From the NCBI RefSeq assembly GCF_027922265.1, contig NZ_BSFI01000006.1, positions 1 to 64,000 on the forward strand: a stretch of 64,000 nucleotides of DNA. Reading direction: 5' to 3'. Position 1 is the stretch's first letter. The number at the start of each line of letters is the position of its first letter. The translations under genes were made by a program, and so were the position numbers. Origin of the DNA: Hansschlegelia plantiphila (GTDB taxonomy: Bacteria > Pseudomonadota > Alphaproteobacteria > Rhizobiales > Methylopilaceae). Positions 8,983 to 19,527 of the stretch are shown piece after piece. A model generated the notes under the pieces. It made no database searches. It saw only the letters and a program-made list of their open reading frames with translations, and had not been told where the DNA came from.

Positions 8983-9921
8983 ATGCTGACCCTTAGACAA
9001 CTCCGCTATTTCGAGCACCTTGCGCGCGAACGTCATTTCGGACGCGCCGCCGAAGCCTGCGCTGTCACGCAGCCGGCGTTGTCCATGCAAATTCGCGAGC
9101 TCGAGGCTGTCTTGGGCGGTCGCCTGGTCAACCGGACACGCGAGGGGGTGAGGCTGACGGAGCTCGGTGAGGACGTCCTGTCCCGATCCGCCTCGATCCT
9201 TGCGGCCGTTCGAGATCTCGAGGTCCGCGCGCGGATGGGGCGATCCGAGCTCTCCGGGCCGATCAAGCTTGGCGTGATCCCGTCGATCGCGCCCTATCTT
9301 CTACCAAGACTCTTGCCTGAAATTCGCGAACGGCATCCGCTGGTGCAACTCTCCCTTCGAGAGTCGCAGACGGCGGTCCTCGTCAAAGAGCTGCTTGCCG
9401 GCGCTCTCGACGCAGTCGTGATGAGCTTGCCGATCTACGAGCCGGACGTCGAAACCGAAACGCTGTTCGACGACGCCTTTCTTCTCGCCGCCGCCGTCGG
9501 CAGCGCGACAGCTCAACGTTCGATAGCGACAGCGGACCTCCTGGACGACGATGAGCTCTTATTGCTCGAGGACGGGCACTGCTTCCGTGATCAGGCGCTG
9601 ACCGTTTGTCGGACCATCGATCCGCGACGACTGAAAAGCTTCGGCGCCACGAGCCTCTCGACCTTGCTGCAGCTGGTGGCCAACGGGCAGGGGATCACGC
9701 TGCTGCCACGCTTGTTCGTGGATTCCGAGGCTCGCGAGGATCCGCGCGTGAAGCTGCTGCGTTTCGCCGATCCCGAGCCCAAGCGAACGTTGGCGCTCGC
9801 TTTCCGACGGACGTCGCCGGCCAAGGCGGCGTTCCGGGCTCTCGCCGAGACAATAAGAAGCGCTCATGCCGACAGGTCGCCGGCCGTGGGGCCTTCCGCG
9901 CCGGCGCCCACCGCGTTATAA
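8983..9921 (+). CDS. oxyR: Peroxide-sensing LysR-type regulator OxyR
   Basis: LysR-family transcription regulator that is switched on by peroxide through a disulfide. The 312-residue protein has the N-terminal winged helix-turn-helix ([25 protein letters not shown], residues 17-41) and a substrate-domain with the redox segment [15 protein letters not shown]. Cys200 and Cys209 are nine residues apart, as are Cys199 and Cys208 of E. coli OxyR. This pair and the divergent katA separate it from generic LysR proteins. The C-terminal tail past about residue 295 is Ala/Pro-rich and probably disordered. Confidence 0.95.
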   Translation: MLTLRQLRYFEHLARERHFGRAAEACAVTQPALSMQIRELEAVLGGRLVNRTREGVRLTELGEDVLSRSASILAAVRDLEVRARMGRSELSGPIKLGVIPSIAPYLLPRLLPEIRERHPLVQLSLRESQTAVLVKELLAGALDAVVMSLPIYEPDVETETLFDDAFLLAAAVGSATAQRSIATADLLDDDELLLLEDGHCFRDQALTVCRTIDPRRLKSFGATSLSTLLQLVANGQGITLLPRLFVDSEAREDPRVKLLRFADPEPKRTLALAFRRTSPAKAAFRALAETIRSAHADRSPAVGPSAPAPTAL

Positions 9922-10003
9922 GCCGCGCGCTTCCGGCAATCTTGGCGCGGCCGGCCGGCGTTTCGCCCGCAGTCCAGCGCTCTTCCAACGAACAAGGCGT
10001 CTT

Positions 10004-10426
10004 ATGGCCCTCGAACGCACTTTCTCCATCATCAAGCCTGACGCCACGCGCCGGAACATTACGGGCAAGGTCCTGTCCTATATCGAAGGCGCGGGCCTCC
10101 GGGTGATCGCGCAGAAGCGCATCCACATGTCGAAGGCGCAGGCCGAGGGCTTCTATGCGGTTCACAAGGAGCGGCCGTTCTTCGGCGAGCTCGTCGAATT
10201 CATGATCTCCGGCCCGGTGGTCGTGCAGGTTCTCGAGGGCGAGAACGCGATTGCGAAGTATCGCGAAGTGATGGGCGCGACCAACCCGGCGAATGCTGCT
10301 CAGGGCACCATCCGCAAGGATCTGGCCGAGTCGATCGAGGCGAACACGGTCCACGGCTCCGACGCGCCTGAAACGGCCGCTCAGGAGATCGCCTACTTCT
10401 TCAAGGACGACGAAATCGTCGGCTGA
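10004..10426 (+). CDS. ndk: Nucleoside diphosphate kinase
   Basis: Transfers the gamma-phosphate between nucleoside triphosphates and diphosphates by a phospho-histidine intermediate. The 140-residue product has the family N-terminus [15 protein letters not shown] and the active-site block NTVHGSD with His117. The start at 10004 is the family start; the same frame is open upstream into the oxyR end but lacks family sequence. It lies 82 bases after oxyR and 78 bases before the TerC-family gene. Confidence 0.97.
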   Translation: MALERTFSIIKPDATRRNITGKVLSYIEGAGLRVIAQKRIHMSKAQAEGFYAVHKERPFFGELVEFMISGPVVVQVLEGENAIAKYREVMGATNPANAAQGTIRKDLAESIEANTVHGSDAPETAAQEIAYFFKDDEIVG

Positions 10427-10459
10427 CGATCTCTTCGTCACTGCTGCGAGACATGGGCG

Positions 10460-10484
10460 GCCGCCGACGAACCTTCGCGGCGGC
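10460..10484 (+). promoter_or_regulatory. Strong hairpin between ndk and the TerC-family gene
   Basis: GCCGCCG (10460-10466) pairs with CGGCGGC (10478-10484), and the inner CGAA/TTCG continues the stem past a single bulged A. This makes about eleven base pairs ending a few bases before the AAGGGACGGGA ribosome site of the next gene. No U-tract follows. It may partly end ndk transcription, stabilise the ndk 3' end or set TerC-gene expression; none of these is shown. Confidence 0.4.
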
Positions 10485-10504
10485 TGACCCGACAAGGGAC
10501 GGGA

Positions 10505-11257
10505 ATGGAATTCAGTTTCGCCTTCGACCAGCCGTCCTTCTGGATCTCGTTGCTCCAGATCGTCTGGATCGACCTTCTCTTGTCGGGCGACAACGCCGTC
10601 GTCATTGCGCTCGCCTGCCGCAAGCTTCCCCCCGGACAGCGGAAGAAAGGCATCCTTCTCGGCGCCGGCGCGGCCGTCGTCCTGCGCATTCTGTTCGCGT
10701 TCGGAATCACGTTCCTGCTCGCTGTCCCGTTCCTCAAGATCGGCGGCGCGCTGCTTCTGTTCTGGATCGCGGTGAAGCTGGCGACCGACGACCATGAGGC
10801 CCATGACGACGTGGAGGCCGCGGCCAGCCTTTGGGGCGCGGTGCGGACGATCGCGATCGCCGATGCCGTGATGAGCCTGGACAACGTCGTGGCGATCGCC
10901 GCGGCGGCTAAGGGCCACCCGGAGCTGTTCATCTTCGGACTGCTGCTCACGATCCCGCTGATCGTCGCCGGTTCGTCGGTGCTGACGAACCTGCTGACGC
11001 GCTATCCCGTCCTTGTCTGGTTCGGCGCGGCGCTGCTGGGCTGGATCGCCGGCGAGATGCTGGTTGGCGACGTGAAGGCGATCGAGTGGCTGCAGGGCTA
11101 CGACCCGTCGCTTGTGACCCCGGATCCGGAGACGCCCGGCGTCTTCACGACGAACAAGCCTTTGCACTATGGCGCAGCCGCGGTGGGCGCCGCGGCTGTG
11201 CTCGCCATCTCGTATCTCGTGAAGAGGCGCGGGCGGAGCGCCAAGGCGAGCGTCTGA
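10505..11257 (+). CDS. TerC/YjbE family membrane protein (probable metal exporter)
   Basis: Predicted 250-residue integral membrane protein with about seven helices. The TerC-family acidic motifs are visible: DLLLSGDNAVVIALA (23-37) and its internal repeat ADAVMSLDNVVAIAA (near 119-133), in which the Asp residues of SGDN and SLDN are the conserved membrane acids. Family members of the YjbE/YkoY type have been linked to manganese export, so that is the likely role; tellurite resistance, the family name, is not implied. A strong ribosome site (AAGGGACGGGA) precedes the ATG. It converges with purN. Confidence 0.88.
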   Translation: MEFSFAFDQPSFWISLLQIVWIDLLLSGDNAVVIALACRKLPPGQRKKGILLGAGAAVVLRILFAFGITFLLAVPFLKIGGALLLFWIAVKLATDDHEAHDDVEAAASLWGAVRTIAIADAVMSLDNVVAIAAAAKGHPELFIFGLLLTIPLIVAGSSVLTNLLTRYPVLVWFGAALLGWIAGEMLVGDVKAIEWLQGYDPSLVTPDPETPGVFTTNKPLHYGAAAVGAAAVLAISYLVKRRGRSAKASV

Positions 11258-11263
11258 CCGTCG

Positions 11264-11908
11264 TCAGGGCCAGACCAGCGCCTCGCCCGGCGCGTTCTCG
11301 TCTTTGATAAGGACCCGGTCGCCATCGAGCCTGGCGCGTCCGGTCGCCCACAGCGCGAGCGCGCGCGGAAAGAGCTCGTGCTCGGCCTTCAGCACGCGGG
11401 CGGCGAGCGTCGCCTCGTCGTCGTCGGTCAGCACCGGAACGGCCGCTTGGGCGATGATCGGGCCGGAATCGACGTCCAGCGTCACCAGATGAACCGTGCA
11501 GCCGTGCAGCTTCACGCCGGCCGCGAGCGCGCGTGCGTGGGTGTCGAGCCCCTTGAAGCTCGGCAGCAACGCAGGGTGAACATTGATCAGCCGACCCGCC
11601 CAGCTTTCGATGAAGCCCGCCGTCAGTAGCCGCATGAAGCCCGCAAGACAGACGACGTCCGGCTCGAACGAGCGGATCGTCCTGTCGAGCTCGGAATCGA
11701 AGGCCTCCCGGTTCGGGAAGGATCGGTGGTCGACCACGGCGGTCGCGACGCCTGCCTGACTGGCGATCGCCAGAGCGCCGGCCCCCGGGCGATTGGAGAC
11801 CACGGCGACGATCTCCACCGGGTAGTCGGGATCGAGCGCTGCGTCGATCAAAGCGGCCATGTTCGAGCCGCGGCCAGAGACCAGGATCGCGACCCGCAGC
11901 TTCGTCAT
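11264..11908 (-). CDS. purN: Phosphoribosylglycinamide formyltransferase 1 (PurN)
   Basis: Third step of de novo purine synthesis: formyl transfer from 10-formyl-tetrahydrofolate to GAR. The 214-residue protein has the phosphate-binding SGRGSNM (11-17) and the catalytic triad Asn109, His111 ([13 protein letters not shown]) and Asp147 (VDSGP). The start overlaps the purM stop by four bases (ATGA), so the two are translationally coupled. Confidence 0.97.
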   Translation of the reverse strand: MTKLRVAILVSGRGSNMAALIDAALDPDYPVEIVAVVSNRPGAGALAIASQAGVATAVVDHRSFPNREAFDSELDRTIRSFEPDVVCLAGFMRLLTAGFIESWAGRLINVHPALLPSFKGLDTHARALAAGVKLHGCTVHLVTLDVDSGPIIAQAAVPVLTDDDEATLAARVLKAEHELFPRALALWATGRARLDGDRVLIKDENAPGEALVWP

Positions 11909-12987
11909 GCGAAGCCGAGCGACCCGATGAACCGAACCGGCTCGTCCGCCTTGTCGATCGGCGCTATCTCGCCGATCCGCATCACGGTCTCTCCCTCCAG
12001 GGCGAGCAGCGTGGTTAGGCGATCTGCCTCATCCCGCGCCGCCACCACGACCATGCCGACCCCGCAATTGAAGGTCCGCAGCATCTCGGCCTCCGCGACG
12101 CCGCCGGCTTGGGCGAGCCACCCGAACACCGGAGGCGACGAAATCGTCGAGAGGTCGATTACGGCGCCGAGACCATCCGGCAGCACGCGGGGAAGGTTGT
12201 CCGGCAGTCCGCCGCCGGTGATGTGCGCGAGCGCCTTGATCCCGAGACCGGCCTTAAGCGCGGCGAGAAGCGAGCGCACATAGATCCTGGTCGGCGTCAG
12301 CAGCGCGCGGCCGAGAGGTTGCGACGGCGCGAACGGCGCGGGCGCATCCAGTTCGAGACCTGCCCGCGCGACGATCCTGCGGACGAGCGAGAAGCCGTTG
12401 GAATGCACGCCCGATGAGGCCAAGCCGAGCAGGACGTCGCCCGGAGCGACGTCACGGCGCGGCAGCAACCGGCCGCGTTCCGCGGCGCCGACCGCAAAAC
12501 CCGCGAGATCGTAGTCGCCGTCCGCATACATGCCCGGCATCTCGGCGGTCTCACCGCCGACGAGCGCGCAGCCCGCCTCCATGCAACCCGTCGCGATGCC
12601 CTTGACCACCTCGTACGCCGTGTCGCCCGACAACCGGCCGCAAGCGAAATAGTCGAGAAAGAACAGCGGCTCAGCGCCCTGAACGATGACGTCGTTGACC
12701 GACATCGCCACAAGGTCGACGCCGACCGTGTCATGGATGCCGGTTTCGATCGCTATCTTGAGCTTGGTGCCGACGCCGTCGTTCGCGGCGACGAGCACAG
12801 GATCGGAAAAGCCCGCCGCTTTCAGATCGAACAGCCCGCCAAACCCGCCGATCTCGGCGTCCGCTCCGCTCCGCCGCGTGGCGCGCACCAGCGCCTTGAG
12901 CCGCTCGACAAGCGCATTGCCCGCGTCGATATCGACCCCGGCGTCCGCATAGGTGAGGCCGGCGTCTGTCGTCTGAGATCCGGCCAT
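11905..12987 (-). CDS. purM: Phosphoribosylformylglycinamidine cyclo-ligase (AIR synthase)
   Basis: Fifth step of purine synthesis, ATP-dependent ring closure to aminoimidazole ribonucleotide. The 360-residue length is normal. Family blocks seen are [14 protein letters not shown] at the N-terminus, [27 protein letters not shown] and the signature [12 protein letters not shown]. The gene leads a purM-purN pair on the minus strand and is divergent from the phosphatidyltransferase gene with 145 bases between them. Confidence 0.97.
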   Translation of the reverse strand: MAGSQTTDAGLTYADAGVDIDAGNALVERLKALVRATRRSGADAEIGGFGGLFDLKAAGFSDPVLVAANDGVGTKLKIAIETGIHDTVGVDLVAMSVNDVIVQGAEPLFFLDYFACGRLSGDTAYEVVKGIATGCMEAGCALVGGETAEMPGMYADGDYDLAGFAVGAAERGRLLPRRDVAPGDVLLGLASSGVHSNGFSLVRRIVARAGLELDAPAPFAPSQPLGRALLTPTRIYVRSLLAALKAGLGIKALAHITGGGLPDNLPRVLPDGLGAVIDLSTISSPPVFGWLAQAGGVAEAEMLRTFNCGVGMVVVAARDEADRLTTLLALEGETVMRIGEIAPIDKADEPVRFIGSLGFA

Positions 12988-13132
12988 GACCGCCTCTATG
13001 CTACGTCGCCGCCCCCTTAGACCGCCGGGGCGCCCCGCGCAACCAAAGCATGTCGTTCGCCTTTGCGACGGGCGGCCGGCGGCTTATGTCCCCCTGAGGC
13101 GCCAGCGTCGGCGGCGTCCGGGAGGCGCGCTC

Positions 13133-13684
13133 GTGAACCTGCCGAACATCCTCACCGTCGGCCGGATGCTCGCGGTTCCACTTGTGGCGTGGTTCATCTC
13201 GAACGGACAGCATTTCCTGGCGTTCTGGCTGTTCGTGCTCGCGGGCGTCACAGACGCGCTGGACGGCGCGATCGCCCGGAGGTTCGACCAGCGAACCGAG
13301 CTCGGCGCGTATCTCGATCCCATCGCCGACAAGGCGCTGCTGGTCTCGATCTATGTGACGCTTGGGATGCTGGGCGAAATCCCGGCCCTGCTGGTTATCG
13401 CGGTCGTCTTCCGCGATCTGGTGATCGTGGCGGCGGTCGCTCTCGCCTGGGCGATCGAGAAGCCTCTGCCCATTACGCCGCTCGGCGTCAGCAAGGCGAA
13501 CACGGTCGCGCAGATGATCTTCGCGGGGGTCGTGCTCGGCGCAGACGGCTTCGCGCTCGATCTGAGCATCATCGAGCGGCCGGCCGCCTATCTGGTCGGC
13601 GGCTTGACGCTCGGCTCGGCGGGCGCATATCTCGTGGCCTTCATCCGCCATATGGCGCTGACGGAACCAACGCCCGACGCATGA
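13133..13684 (+). CDS. CDP-alcohol phosphatidyltransferase family membrane protein
   Basis: Predicted 183-residue membrane enzyme of phospholipid synthesis. The full family motif is present: Asp44-Gly45, Ala48-Arg49, Gly58, Asp62 and Asp66 in DGAIARRFDQ...GAYLDPIADKA. Several hydrophobic helices surround it. I chose the GTG start at 13133 because the family begins LPNILTVGRM; sequence upstream in the same frame is Arg-rich and unlike the family. The likely product is phosphatidylglycerophosphate (PgsA-like) or cardiolipin, but a second pgsA homologue may exist elsewhere, so the exact lipid is left open. It starts the perM-hdaA-ppk-ppx run. Confidence 0.85.
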   Translation: MNLPNILTVGRMLAVPLVAWFISNGQHFLAFWLFVLAGVTDALDGAIARRFDQRTELGAYLDPIADKALLVSIYVTLGMLGEIPALLVIAVVFRDLVIVAAVALAWAIEKPLPITPLGVSKANTVAQMIFAGVVLGADGFALDLSIIERPAAYLVGGLTLGSAGAYLVAFIRHMALTEPTPDA

Positions 13685-13714
13685 TCGCAGCCGGGCGCAA
13701 GGAGAGCGCGCGCG

Positions 13715-14878
13715 ATGACCTTGCAACGCCAGGCCCTCTTCTGGACCGCCGCGTTTCTGGCGCTGGCCTTCTTCCTCTACCTTTTTTCAGGGATCCTGCT
13801 GCCCTTCGTCGCGGGTCTGGCGCTCGCTTACCTGTTGGATCCGGTGGCGGACCGGCTGGAAACCTTCGGCGTCCCGCGGGTCGCCGCGACCATTCTCATT
13901 CTGGCGTCCGTGGTGCTTGTCATCGTGTTCGCGATCGTTCTGATCGCGCCGGTTCTGTTCGCTCAGCTTTCGGGCTTCATCGAACGACTGCCCGAAACCG
14001 TGGCGCGGCTGCAGGAGCTGCTGGCGACGCAAGGCGACAGCTGGCTCGGCAGGATCGTCGGGCAGGGACTGGGTCAGGCGAAGGCGTCGCTCGGTGCGGT
14101 GGTCAGTCAAGGCGTGGCCTGGATCACGTCGTTCCTGGGGTCGCTCTGGGCGAGCGGCCAGGCGATCATGTCGGTGGTCAGCCTTCTGGTGGTCACGCCC
14201 GTCGTCGCATTCTACATGCTGATCGATTGGGACCGCATGGTCGGCACCATCGACGCCTGGACCCCCCGACGGCACAAGGAGGAAATCCGCCAGATCGCGC
14301 GCGAGATGGACGAAAGCATCGCGGGCTTCGTGCGCGGTCAGGCGCTCGTGTGCCTGATCCTCGGCACCTTCTATGCGATCGCCCTTACGCTCGTCGGGCT
14401 CAACTTCGGGCTCGTCATCGGGCTGAGCGCCGGCCTTATCGGCTTCATTCCCTATGTCGGTTCGCTGACCGGGCTCATCCTCTCGGTCGGCGTGGCGATC
14501 GTGCAGTTCTGGCCGGACTGGACGATCGTCGCGCTCGTGCTCGGCATTTTCGTGGTCGGCCAGTTCGTCGAAGGCAACATCCTGCAGCCGCGGCTGGTCG
14601 GCCGGTCGGTCGGGCTTCATCCCGTCTGGCTGATGTTCGCGCTCGTCGCCTTCGGCTACCTCATGGGGTTCGTCGGGCTGCTCGTGGCGGTTCCGCTGGC
14701 GGCTGCGGTCGGCGTGCTCGTGCGTTTCGCCGTGCAACGATATCTTGAGAGCCCATTCTATACGGGCGAGCAGGGCCCATCGGTGCTTCCCGGCGGGCAG
14801 CGAGGCGCAGGCCTGTTCGCGCCCCACACCCGGCTTCAGAAGCCCGAGCCGCCCGCGGCACCGCCCGAGAGCAGCTAA
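13715..14878 (+). CDS. AI-2E family transporter (PerM-like)
   Basis: Predicted 387-residue polytopic membrane protein of the AI-2E/PerM family, with about seven to eight helices. Marks are the N-terminal helix pair ending LLPFVAGLALAYLLDPVADRLE, the mid-region VVTPVVAFYMLIDWDRM, and the C-terminal GLSAGLIGFIPYVGS and VEGNILQPRLVGRSVGLHPV blocks. Some family members export autoinducer-2 or act as Na+/H+ antiporters; the substrate here is unknown. Its stop overlaps the hdaA start by one base (TAATG), so the genes are co-translated. Confidence 0.87.
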   Translation: MTLQRQALFWTAAFLALAFFLYLFSGILLPFVAGLALAYLLDPVADRLETFGVPRVAATILILASVVLVIVFAIVLIAPVLFAQLSGFIERLPETVARLQELLATQGDSWLGRIVGQGLGQAKASLGAVVSQGVAWITSFLGSLWASGQAIMSVVSLLVVTPVVAFYMLIDWDRMVGTIDAWTPRRHKEEIRQIAREMDESIAGFVRGQALVCLILGTFYAIALTLVGLNFGLVIGLSAGLIGFIPYVGSLTGLILSVGVAIVQFWPDWTIVALVLGIFVVGQFVEGNILQPRLVGRSVGLHPVWLMFALVAFGYLMGFVGLLVAVPLAAAVGVLVRFAVQRYLESPFYTGEQGPSVLPGGQRGAGLFAPHTRLQKPEPPAAPPESS

Positions 14879-15564
14879 TGGTCCGCGACGCGCCGCGGCA
14901 ATTTCCTCTCGCCTTGCCATATGAGGCTCGGTTGGGGCTCGAGGATTATCTCGTCGGCGCTCCCAACGCCGCGGCTCATGCGCTCGTGACGTCCTGGCCG
15001 TCCTGGCCGGACAGGATCCTGCTGCTCGTCGGCGAGGAGGGCTCGGGAAAGACCCATCTGGCCGAGATATGGCTCGCCATGAGCCACGCAGAGAGGGCGG
15101 TCGATCCCGACTCGGCGATGCGCGCCGTCGTCGCTCGGCGGGACGCCATTCTGCTTCTTGAAGATGTCGACGCCGCCGTCGGAGCAGAGACGGCGCTGTT
15201 TCATCTGTTGAACGCTGCGCGCGAGCATGACGCGCGCTTATTGCTCACGGCGCGGTCGGGCCCGACGCTGTTGTGGCCCATGCTGCCGGATCTCGCTTCG
15301 CGCCTCCGAGCTCTTCCGGTGGCGAGGCTTGACGCTCCAGACGAAGGCATGGTTCGCGCCGTCCTCGTGAAGCTGCTCGACGATCGACAGCTCCGCGTCG
15401 ATGCGGAAGTCGTGGAGTTCGTCGCGCGCCGGTGCGATCGTTCGCTCGGGGCCGTGAGACGGGTCGTCGCGGCGCTGGACCGGGAATCGCTCGCACGGGG
15501 CCGAGCGGTCGGAAAGGGCCTGGCTGCGGACGTCTTGGCCCGCCTGTTGGAGGACGAGGACTGA
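14878..15564 (+). CDS. hdaA: DnaA-related regulatory inactivator HdaA
   Basis: AAA+ protein related to DnaA domain III that, together with the beta clamp, stimulates DnaA-ATP hydrolysis and prevents re-initiation. The 228-residue protein begins with a clamp-binding motif QFPLAL (8-13), as in Hda. Walker A is GEEGSGKTHL and the Walker B region is AILLLEDVDA. There is no DNA-binding domain IV, which rules out DnaA itself. It is locked between perM (one-base overlap) and ppk (the stop is directly followed by the ppk ATG). Confidence 0.88.
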   Translation: MVRDAPRQFPLALPYEARLGLEDYLVGAPNAAAHALVTSWPSWPDRILLLVGEEGSGKTHLAEIWLAMSHAERAVDPDSAMRAVVARRDAILLLEDVDAAVGAETALFHLLNAAREHDARLLLTARSGPTLLWPMLPDLASRLRALPVARLDAPDEGMVRAVLVKLLDDRQLRVDAEVVEFVARRCDRSLGAVRRVVAALDRESLARGRAVGKGLAADVLARLLEDED

Positions 15565-17862
15565 ATGGACGTTGCGAAGCCGTCACACGAACGTCGTAAG
15601 CAGCCTCGCGGCCGCCGTCGGCCCGCGCAGAAGCGAGAGCCTTCCGTGAAAGACGATTCGATGACCGAGATCGCCCAGGTGCCGCCACGCGCGGCGATCG
15701 CCGAAGCCCAGCTCGCGGCGCCCGCGGAGCCGGAGCCCAAAGTCCCGGCCGGCGACCCCTCGCGTTTCATGAACCGCGAGATCTCCTGGATCGGCTTCAA
15801 CCGAAGGGTCTTGGAGGAGGCGTCCAACCTCAACCACCCCGTGCTCGAGCAACTGCGGTTCCTGTCGATCTCCGCGAACAACCTCGACGAATTCTTCATG
15901 GTCCGCGTCGCTGGCCTCAAGGGTCAGCTGCGCAGCGGGCTGACGGAGCTTTCGCCCGACGGGCTGTCGCCCGCCGAGCAGCTGGCCCGCATCGGCGAGG
16001 TGGTTTCGACTCTCGCCCACGACCAGCAGACGCGCTGGCTCGAGCTGCGCAGGCAGCTGATCGACGCCAAAATCCTGCTGATCGAGGGGCCAGGTCTGAC
16101 GAAGTCGGAGAAGGTCTGGCTTGAGGACTATTTCCTGAACTACGTTTTCCCGGTGCTGACGCCGCTCGCCGTCGACCCCGCGCATCCGTTCCCGTTCATA
16201 CCCAATCTCGGCTTTACGATTGCGCTCCAGCTCGGACGCCAAAGCGACGGCCGGGCGCTCAACGCGCTGATCCGCATGCCCGCCCGCATCGAACGCTTCA
16301 TCCGCCTGCCGGACGGCGAGTTCGAGGGCGCGCGCTTCATCAGCCTCGAGCAGGTGATTGGCCTGTTCATCGGGCGGCTGTTTCCCGGCTATCAGGTCAA
16401 GGCGCAGGCCGGCTTCCGTGTGATCCGCGACAGCGATCTCGAAGTCGAGGAAGAGGCCGAGGATCTCGTGCGGACCTTCGAGAGCGCGCTGAAGCGTCGC
16501 CGACGCGGTTCGGTCATCCGTCTCGAGATCGAAAACACGATGCCGCCGGATCTCCGCGCCTTCATTGTCGACGCGCTCGACGTTTCGGACGATGAGGTGT
16601 TCGTTGTCGACGGGGTGCTCGCGCTCGGAGACCTGTCGCAGATCGTCTCGATCGACCGGCCGGACCTCAAGTTCAAGGTTTACAACCCGCGCTTTCCCGA
16701 GCGCGTCCGCGACGCCGGCGGCGACTGCTTCGCGGCGATCCGCGAGAAGGACTTCATCGTCCACCATCCGTATGAATCGTTCGACGTGGTGGTGCAGTTC
16801 CTGAACCAGGCGGCGCGCGATCCGAACGTCGTCGCGATCAAGCAGACGCTTTACCGTACGTCGTCCGACAGCCCGATCGTGAAGGCGCTTGCCGAAGCGG
16901 CGGAGGCTGGCAAGTCGGTCACGGCATTGGTCGAGCTGAAGGCTCGGTTCGACGAAGAGGCCAACATCCGCTGGTCGCGCGATCTGGAGCGGGCGGGCGT
17001 GCAGGTCGTCTTCGGCTTCATCGAGCTGAAGACGCATTCAAAGCTGTCGCTGGTGGTGCGCCGGGAGGCTGGCGGTCTGACGACCTACTGTCATATCGGC
17101 ACGGGCAACTATCACCCGGTCACCGCCAAGATTTACACCGACTTATCGTTCTTCACGGCTGATCCGACGATCGGACGCGACGTCGGGCGGCTGTTCAACT
17201 TCATCACGGGCTATGCGGAGCCTGCCGAACTCGAGCGTATGGCGGCGTCCCCGAATACGCTGCGCAAGGTCTTCCTCGCTCATGTCCGCGAGGAGATCAG
17301 CCACGCGAAAGCGGGGCGGCCGGCCGCGATCTGGGGCAAGTGCAACAGCCTTGTCGATCCCGAGACGATCGATGCGCTCTACGAAGCGAGCAAAGCCGGG
17401 GTCCAGGTCGATTTCGTGGTGCGCGGCATGTGCTCGTTGAGGCCTGGCGTGCCGGGGCTGTCCGAGAACATCCGGGTGAAGTCGATTGTCGGGCGTTTCC
17501 TGGAGCACAGCCGGATCTATGCGTTCGGCGGGGGCCATGGTCTGCCTTCGCCTCAGGCGCATCTCTACATCTCGTCGGCGGATCTGATGCAGCGCAACCT
17601 CGACCGCCGGGTCGAAGTTATGCTGCCGATCCTCAATCCAACCGTGCACGAACAGGTGCTCGATCAGATCATGGTCGCGAACCTCAAGGACAATCAGCAG
17701 AGCTGGGCCATCCTTCCCGATGGCTCATCACGGCGCATCGTTCCGGCCGAGGGCGAAGAGCCGTTCAACGCCCACCAGTACTTCATGACCAATCCGAGCC
17801 TCTCGGGACGGGGCAAATCCGTTAAGACGAGTTCTCCGAGGCGGTTGGCCAAGCGTGGATAA
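15565..17862 (+). CDS. ppk: Polyphosphate kinase 1
   Basis: Makes polyphosphate from the ATP gamma-phosphate by an autophosphorylated His. The 765-residue product has the N-domain block [20 protein letters not shown], the [19 protein letters not shown] helix, and the two C-terminal catalytic blocks, with KTHSKLSLV (phospho-His) and [10 protein letters not shown]. The first 60 or so residues (Arg/Lys- then Ala/Pro-rich) are an extension beyond the family core; an ATG at 15661 would drop the first 32. The start codon directly follows the hdaA stop. The 3' end overlaps ppx by eight bases. Confidence 0.96.
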   Translation: MDVAKPSHERRKQPRGRRRPAQKREPSVKDDSMTEIAQVPPRAAIAEAQLAAPAEPEPKVPAGDPSRFMNREISWIGFNRRVLEEASNLNHPVLEQLRFLSISANNLDEFFMVRVAGLKGQLRSGLTELSPDGLSPAEQLARIGEVVSTLAHDQQTRWLELRRQLIDAKILLIEGPGLTKSEKVWLEDYFLNYVFPVLTPLAVDPAHPFPFIPNLGFTIALQLGRQSDGRALNALIRMPARIERFIRLPDGEFEGARFISLEQVIGLFIGRLFPGYQVKAQAGFRVIRDSDLEVEEEAEDLVRTFESALKRRRRGSVIRLEIENTMPPDLRAFIVDALDVSDDEVFVVDGVLALGDLSQIVSIDRPDLKFKVYNPRFPERVRDAGGDCFAAIREKDFIVHHPYESFDVVVQFLNQAARDPNVVAIKQTLYRTSSDSPIVKALAEAAEAGKSVTALVELKARFDEEANIRWSRDLERAGVQVVFGFIELKTHSKLSLVVRREAGGLTTYCHIGTGNYHPVTAKIYTDLSFFTADPTIGRDVGRLFNFITGYAEPAELERMAASPNTLRKVFLAHVREEISHAKAGRPAAIWGKCNSLVDPETIDALYEASKAGVQVDFVVRGMCSLRPGVPGLSENIRVKSIVGRFLEHSRIYAFGGGHGLPSPQAHLYISSADLMQRNLDRRVEVMLPILNPTVHEQVLDQIMVANLKDNQQSWAILPDGSSRRIVPAEGEEPFNAHQYFMTNPSLSGRGKSVKTSSPRRLAKRG

Positions 17863-19441
17863 GCGGGACAAGAAGATCGAGGAGAAGGGCCCGCCTCCGA
17901 TGGCCGAGCTCGAACGTGTTTCGGCCACGGGCAAGCCTCCGCTTGCGCCCGGCCGCCTGCCCTATGGCCCCCCCGTCGCCATCGTCGATATCGGGTCGAA
18001 CTCGGTGCGCCTGGTCGTCTACGAAGGCATATCGCGTTCGCCCGCCGCCATGTTCAACGAGAAGGAGCTCTGCGCGCTCGGGCGCTCGCTCGCCAGCACC
18101 GGTCGCCTCTCCGACGATTCCGCCCAGAAAGCGCTGGGCGCGCTTCGACGTTTCCGCACCCTCGCCGACGGACTTGGCGTGGGGCGGATGCACGTGCTCG
18201 CGACCGCGGCCGCCCGCGACGCGGCGAACGGAGCCGAGTTCATCCGGGAGGCCGAAGTGATCTGCCGGGAGCCGATCGAGGTGCTCTCGGGCAAACGCGA
18301 GGCGCGGTTGTCGGCGCTTGGCGTCGTCTCCGGCGTCTTTCGTCCGGACGGCGTCGTCGGCGATCTCGGCGGCGGCAGCCTCGAACTCGTGGATGTCGCG
18401 AAGAGCCGCGTCGGCCCGGGAGTGACCTATCCGCTCGGCGGCATCCGACTGCAGGACGTTTCGGACCGTTCGATCAAGAAGGCTGATCGCATCGTCCGCG
18501 ACGCGCTTGATGAATCGGGGCAACTGGCCAGGCTGAAGAACCGCGCATTCTATGCCGTCGGCGGCACATGGCGGGCGCTCGCCCACATGCACATGGTGCA
18601 GAAGAATTATCCGCTCCACGTTCTCCACGGCTACACGATCCCGGCGCGCGAGGCCCTGGAGTTCTGCCGTCTCGTTCGCCGCGTCGATCCCGACACGCTG
18701 ACCGCGGTCTCGGTCGTCGCCTCGGAACGTCGACCGCTGCTCGCCTATGGGGCGCTCGTGCTCGAGCACATTATCCGGATCGGCAAGCCGCGTGAGGTGG
18801 TGATGTCGGGACTGGGCGTGCGCGAAGGGCTGCTCTACGAACTGCTCGACGACGAGGGCAGGCGCGAGGACGGTCTGCTGGCGTCCGCGCGCGACCTTGG
18901 ATGGCTGCGCGCCCGGGCGCCGCGGCATGGCGACGATCTGGTCGACTGGACAGATCGTCTGTTTCGCAGCGCCGACATCGACGAGAGCGCCGAGGAGCGA
19001 CGCTGGCGTCACGCGGCGTGCTATCTCGCCGACATCGCCTGGCGGGTGCACCCCGACTACCGCGGCGAGCAGGCGCTCGACGTCATCGCCCACGCCGCAT
19101 TCACCGGCGTCGATCACCCTGGCCGGGCCTTCATGTCGCTCGCGATCTTCTACCGCCACATGGGCCTGCTCGACGACGAGGCGTCCCCGCGGATCCGCGA
19201 ACTCGCTTCGACCCGCATTCTCGATCGGGCCAGGACGCTCGGCGCGGCGATGCGGGTCGCGTACATCGTCTCCGGTTCCGTCGCCGGGATCCTGCCGCGG
19301 ACGCCGCTAGTGCTGAAACGGGAGACCCTGACCCTGAAGCTGCCGACCGAACTCAGCGATCTCGCCAATGAGCGCCTGAAGAACCGGCTGCAGAAGCTCG
19401 GCAAGCTGCTGGCCCGGCGCACCGCGATCGTCGTCGTCTAG
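17855..19441 (+). CDS. ppx: Exopolyphosphatase, Ppx/GppA family
   Basis: Degrades polyphosphate (or pppGpp in GppA members) by the acetate-kinase/Hsp70-like fold. The 528-residue product has the phosphate-1 block [17 protein letters not shown] (near 42-58) and the phosphate-2 block [14 protein letters not shown], plus a C-terminal HD-like helical domain. It starts with GTG inside ppk (eight-base overlap), so synthesis and breakdown enzymes are translationally coupled. The GppA-type reaction cannot be excluded. Confidence 0.92.
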   Translation: MDKRDKKIEEKGPPPMAELERVSATGKPPLAPGRLPYGPPVAIVDIGSNSVRLVVYEGISRSPAAMFNEKELCALGRSLASTGRLSDDSAQKALGALRRFRTLADGLGVGRMHVLATAAARDAANGAEFIREAEVICREPIEVLSGKREARLSALGVVSGVFRPDGVVGDLGGGSLELVDVAKSRVGPGVTYPLGGIRLQDVSDRSIKKADRIVRDALDESGQLARLKNRAFYAVGGTWRALAHMHMVQKNYPLHVLHGYTIPAREALEFCRLVRRVDPDTLTAVSVVASERRPLLAYGALVLEHIIRIGKPREVVMSGLGVREGLLYELLDDEGRREDGLLASARDLGWLRARAPRHGDDLVDWTDRLFRSADIDESAEERRWRHAACYLADIAWRVHPDYRGEQALDVIAHAAFTGVDHPGRAFMSLAIFYRHMGLLDDEASPRIRELASTRILDRARTLGAAMRVAYIVSGSVAGILPRTPLVLKRETLTLKLPTELSDLANERLKNRLQKLGKLLARRTAIVVV

Positions 19442-19527
19442 GCTCGGCGACGCGGCGTTCGCGGACAGAGGCGGTAGCCCGGGGATGTTCTGGGGAGTGA
19501 GGCCGGCCTCGCAACCGTCTGACGCTC

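Noticed and set aside
10427..10504. yybP-ykoY manganese riboswitch before the TerC-family gene
   Set aside because: The region is only 78 bases and lacks the paired loops of that aptamer; only one simple hairpin is visible.
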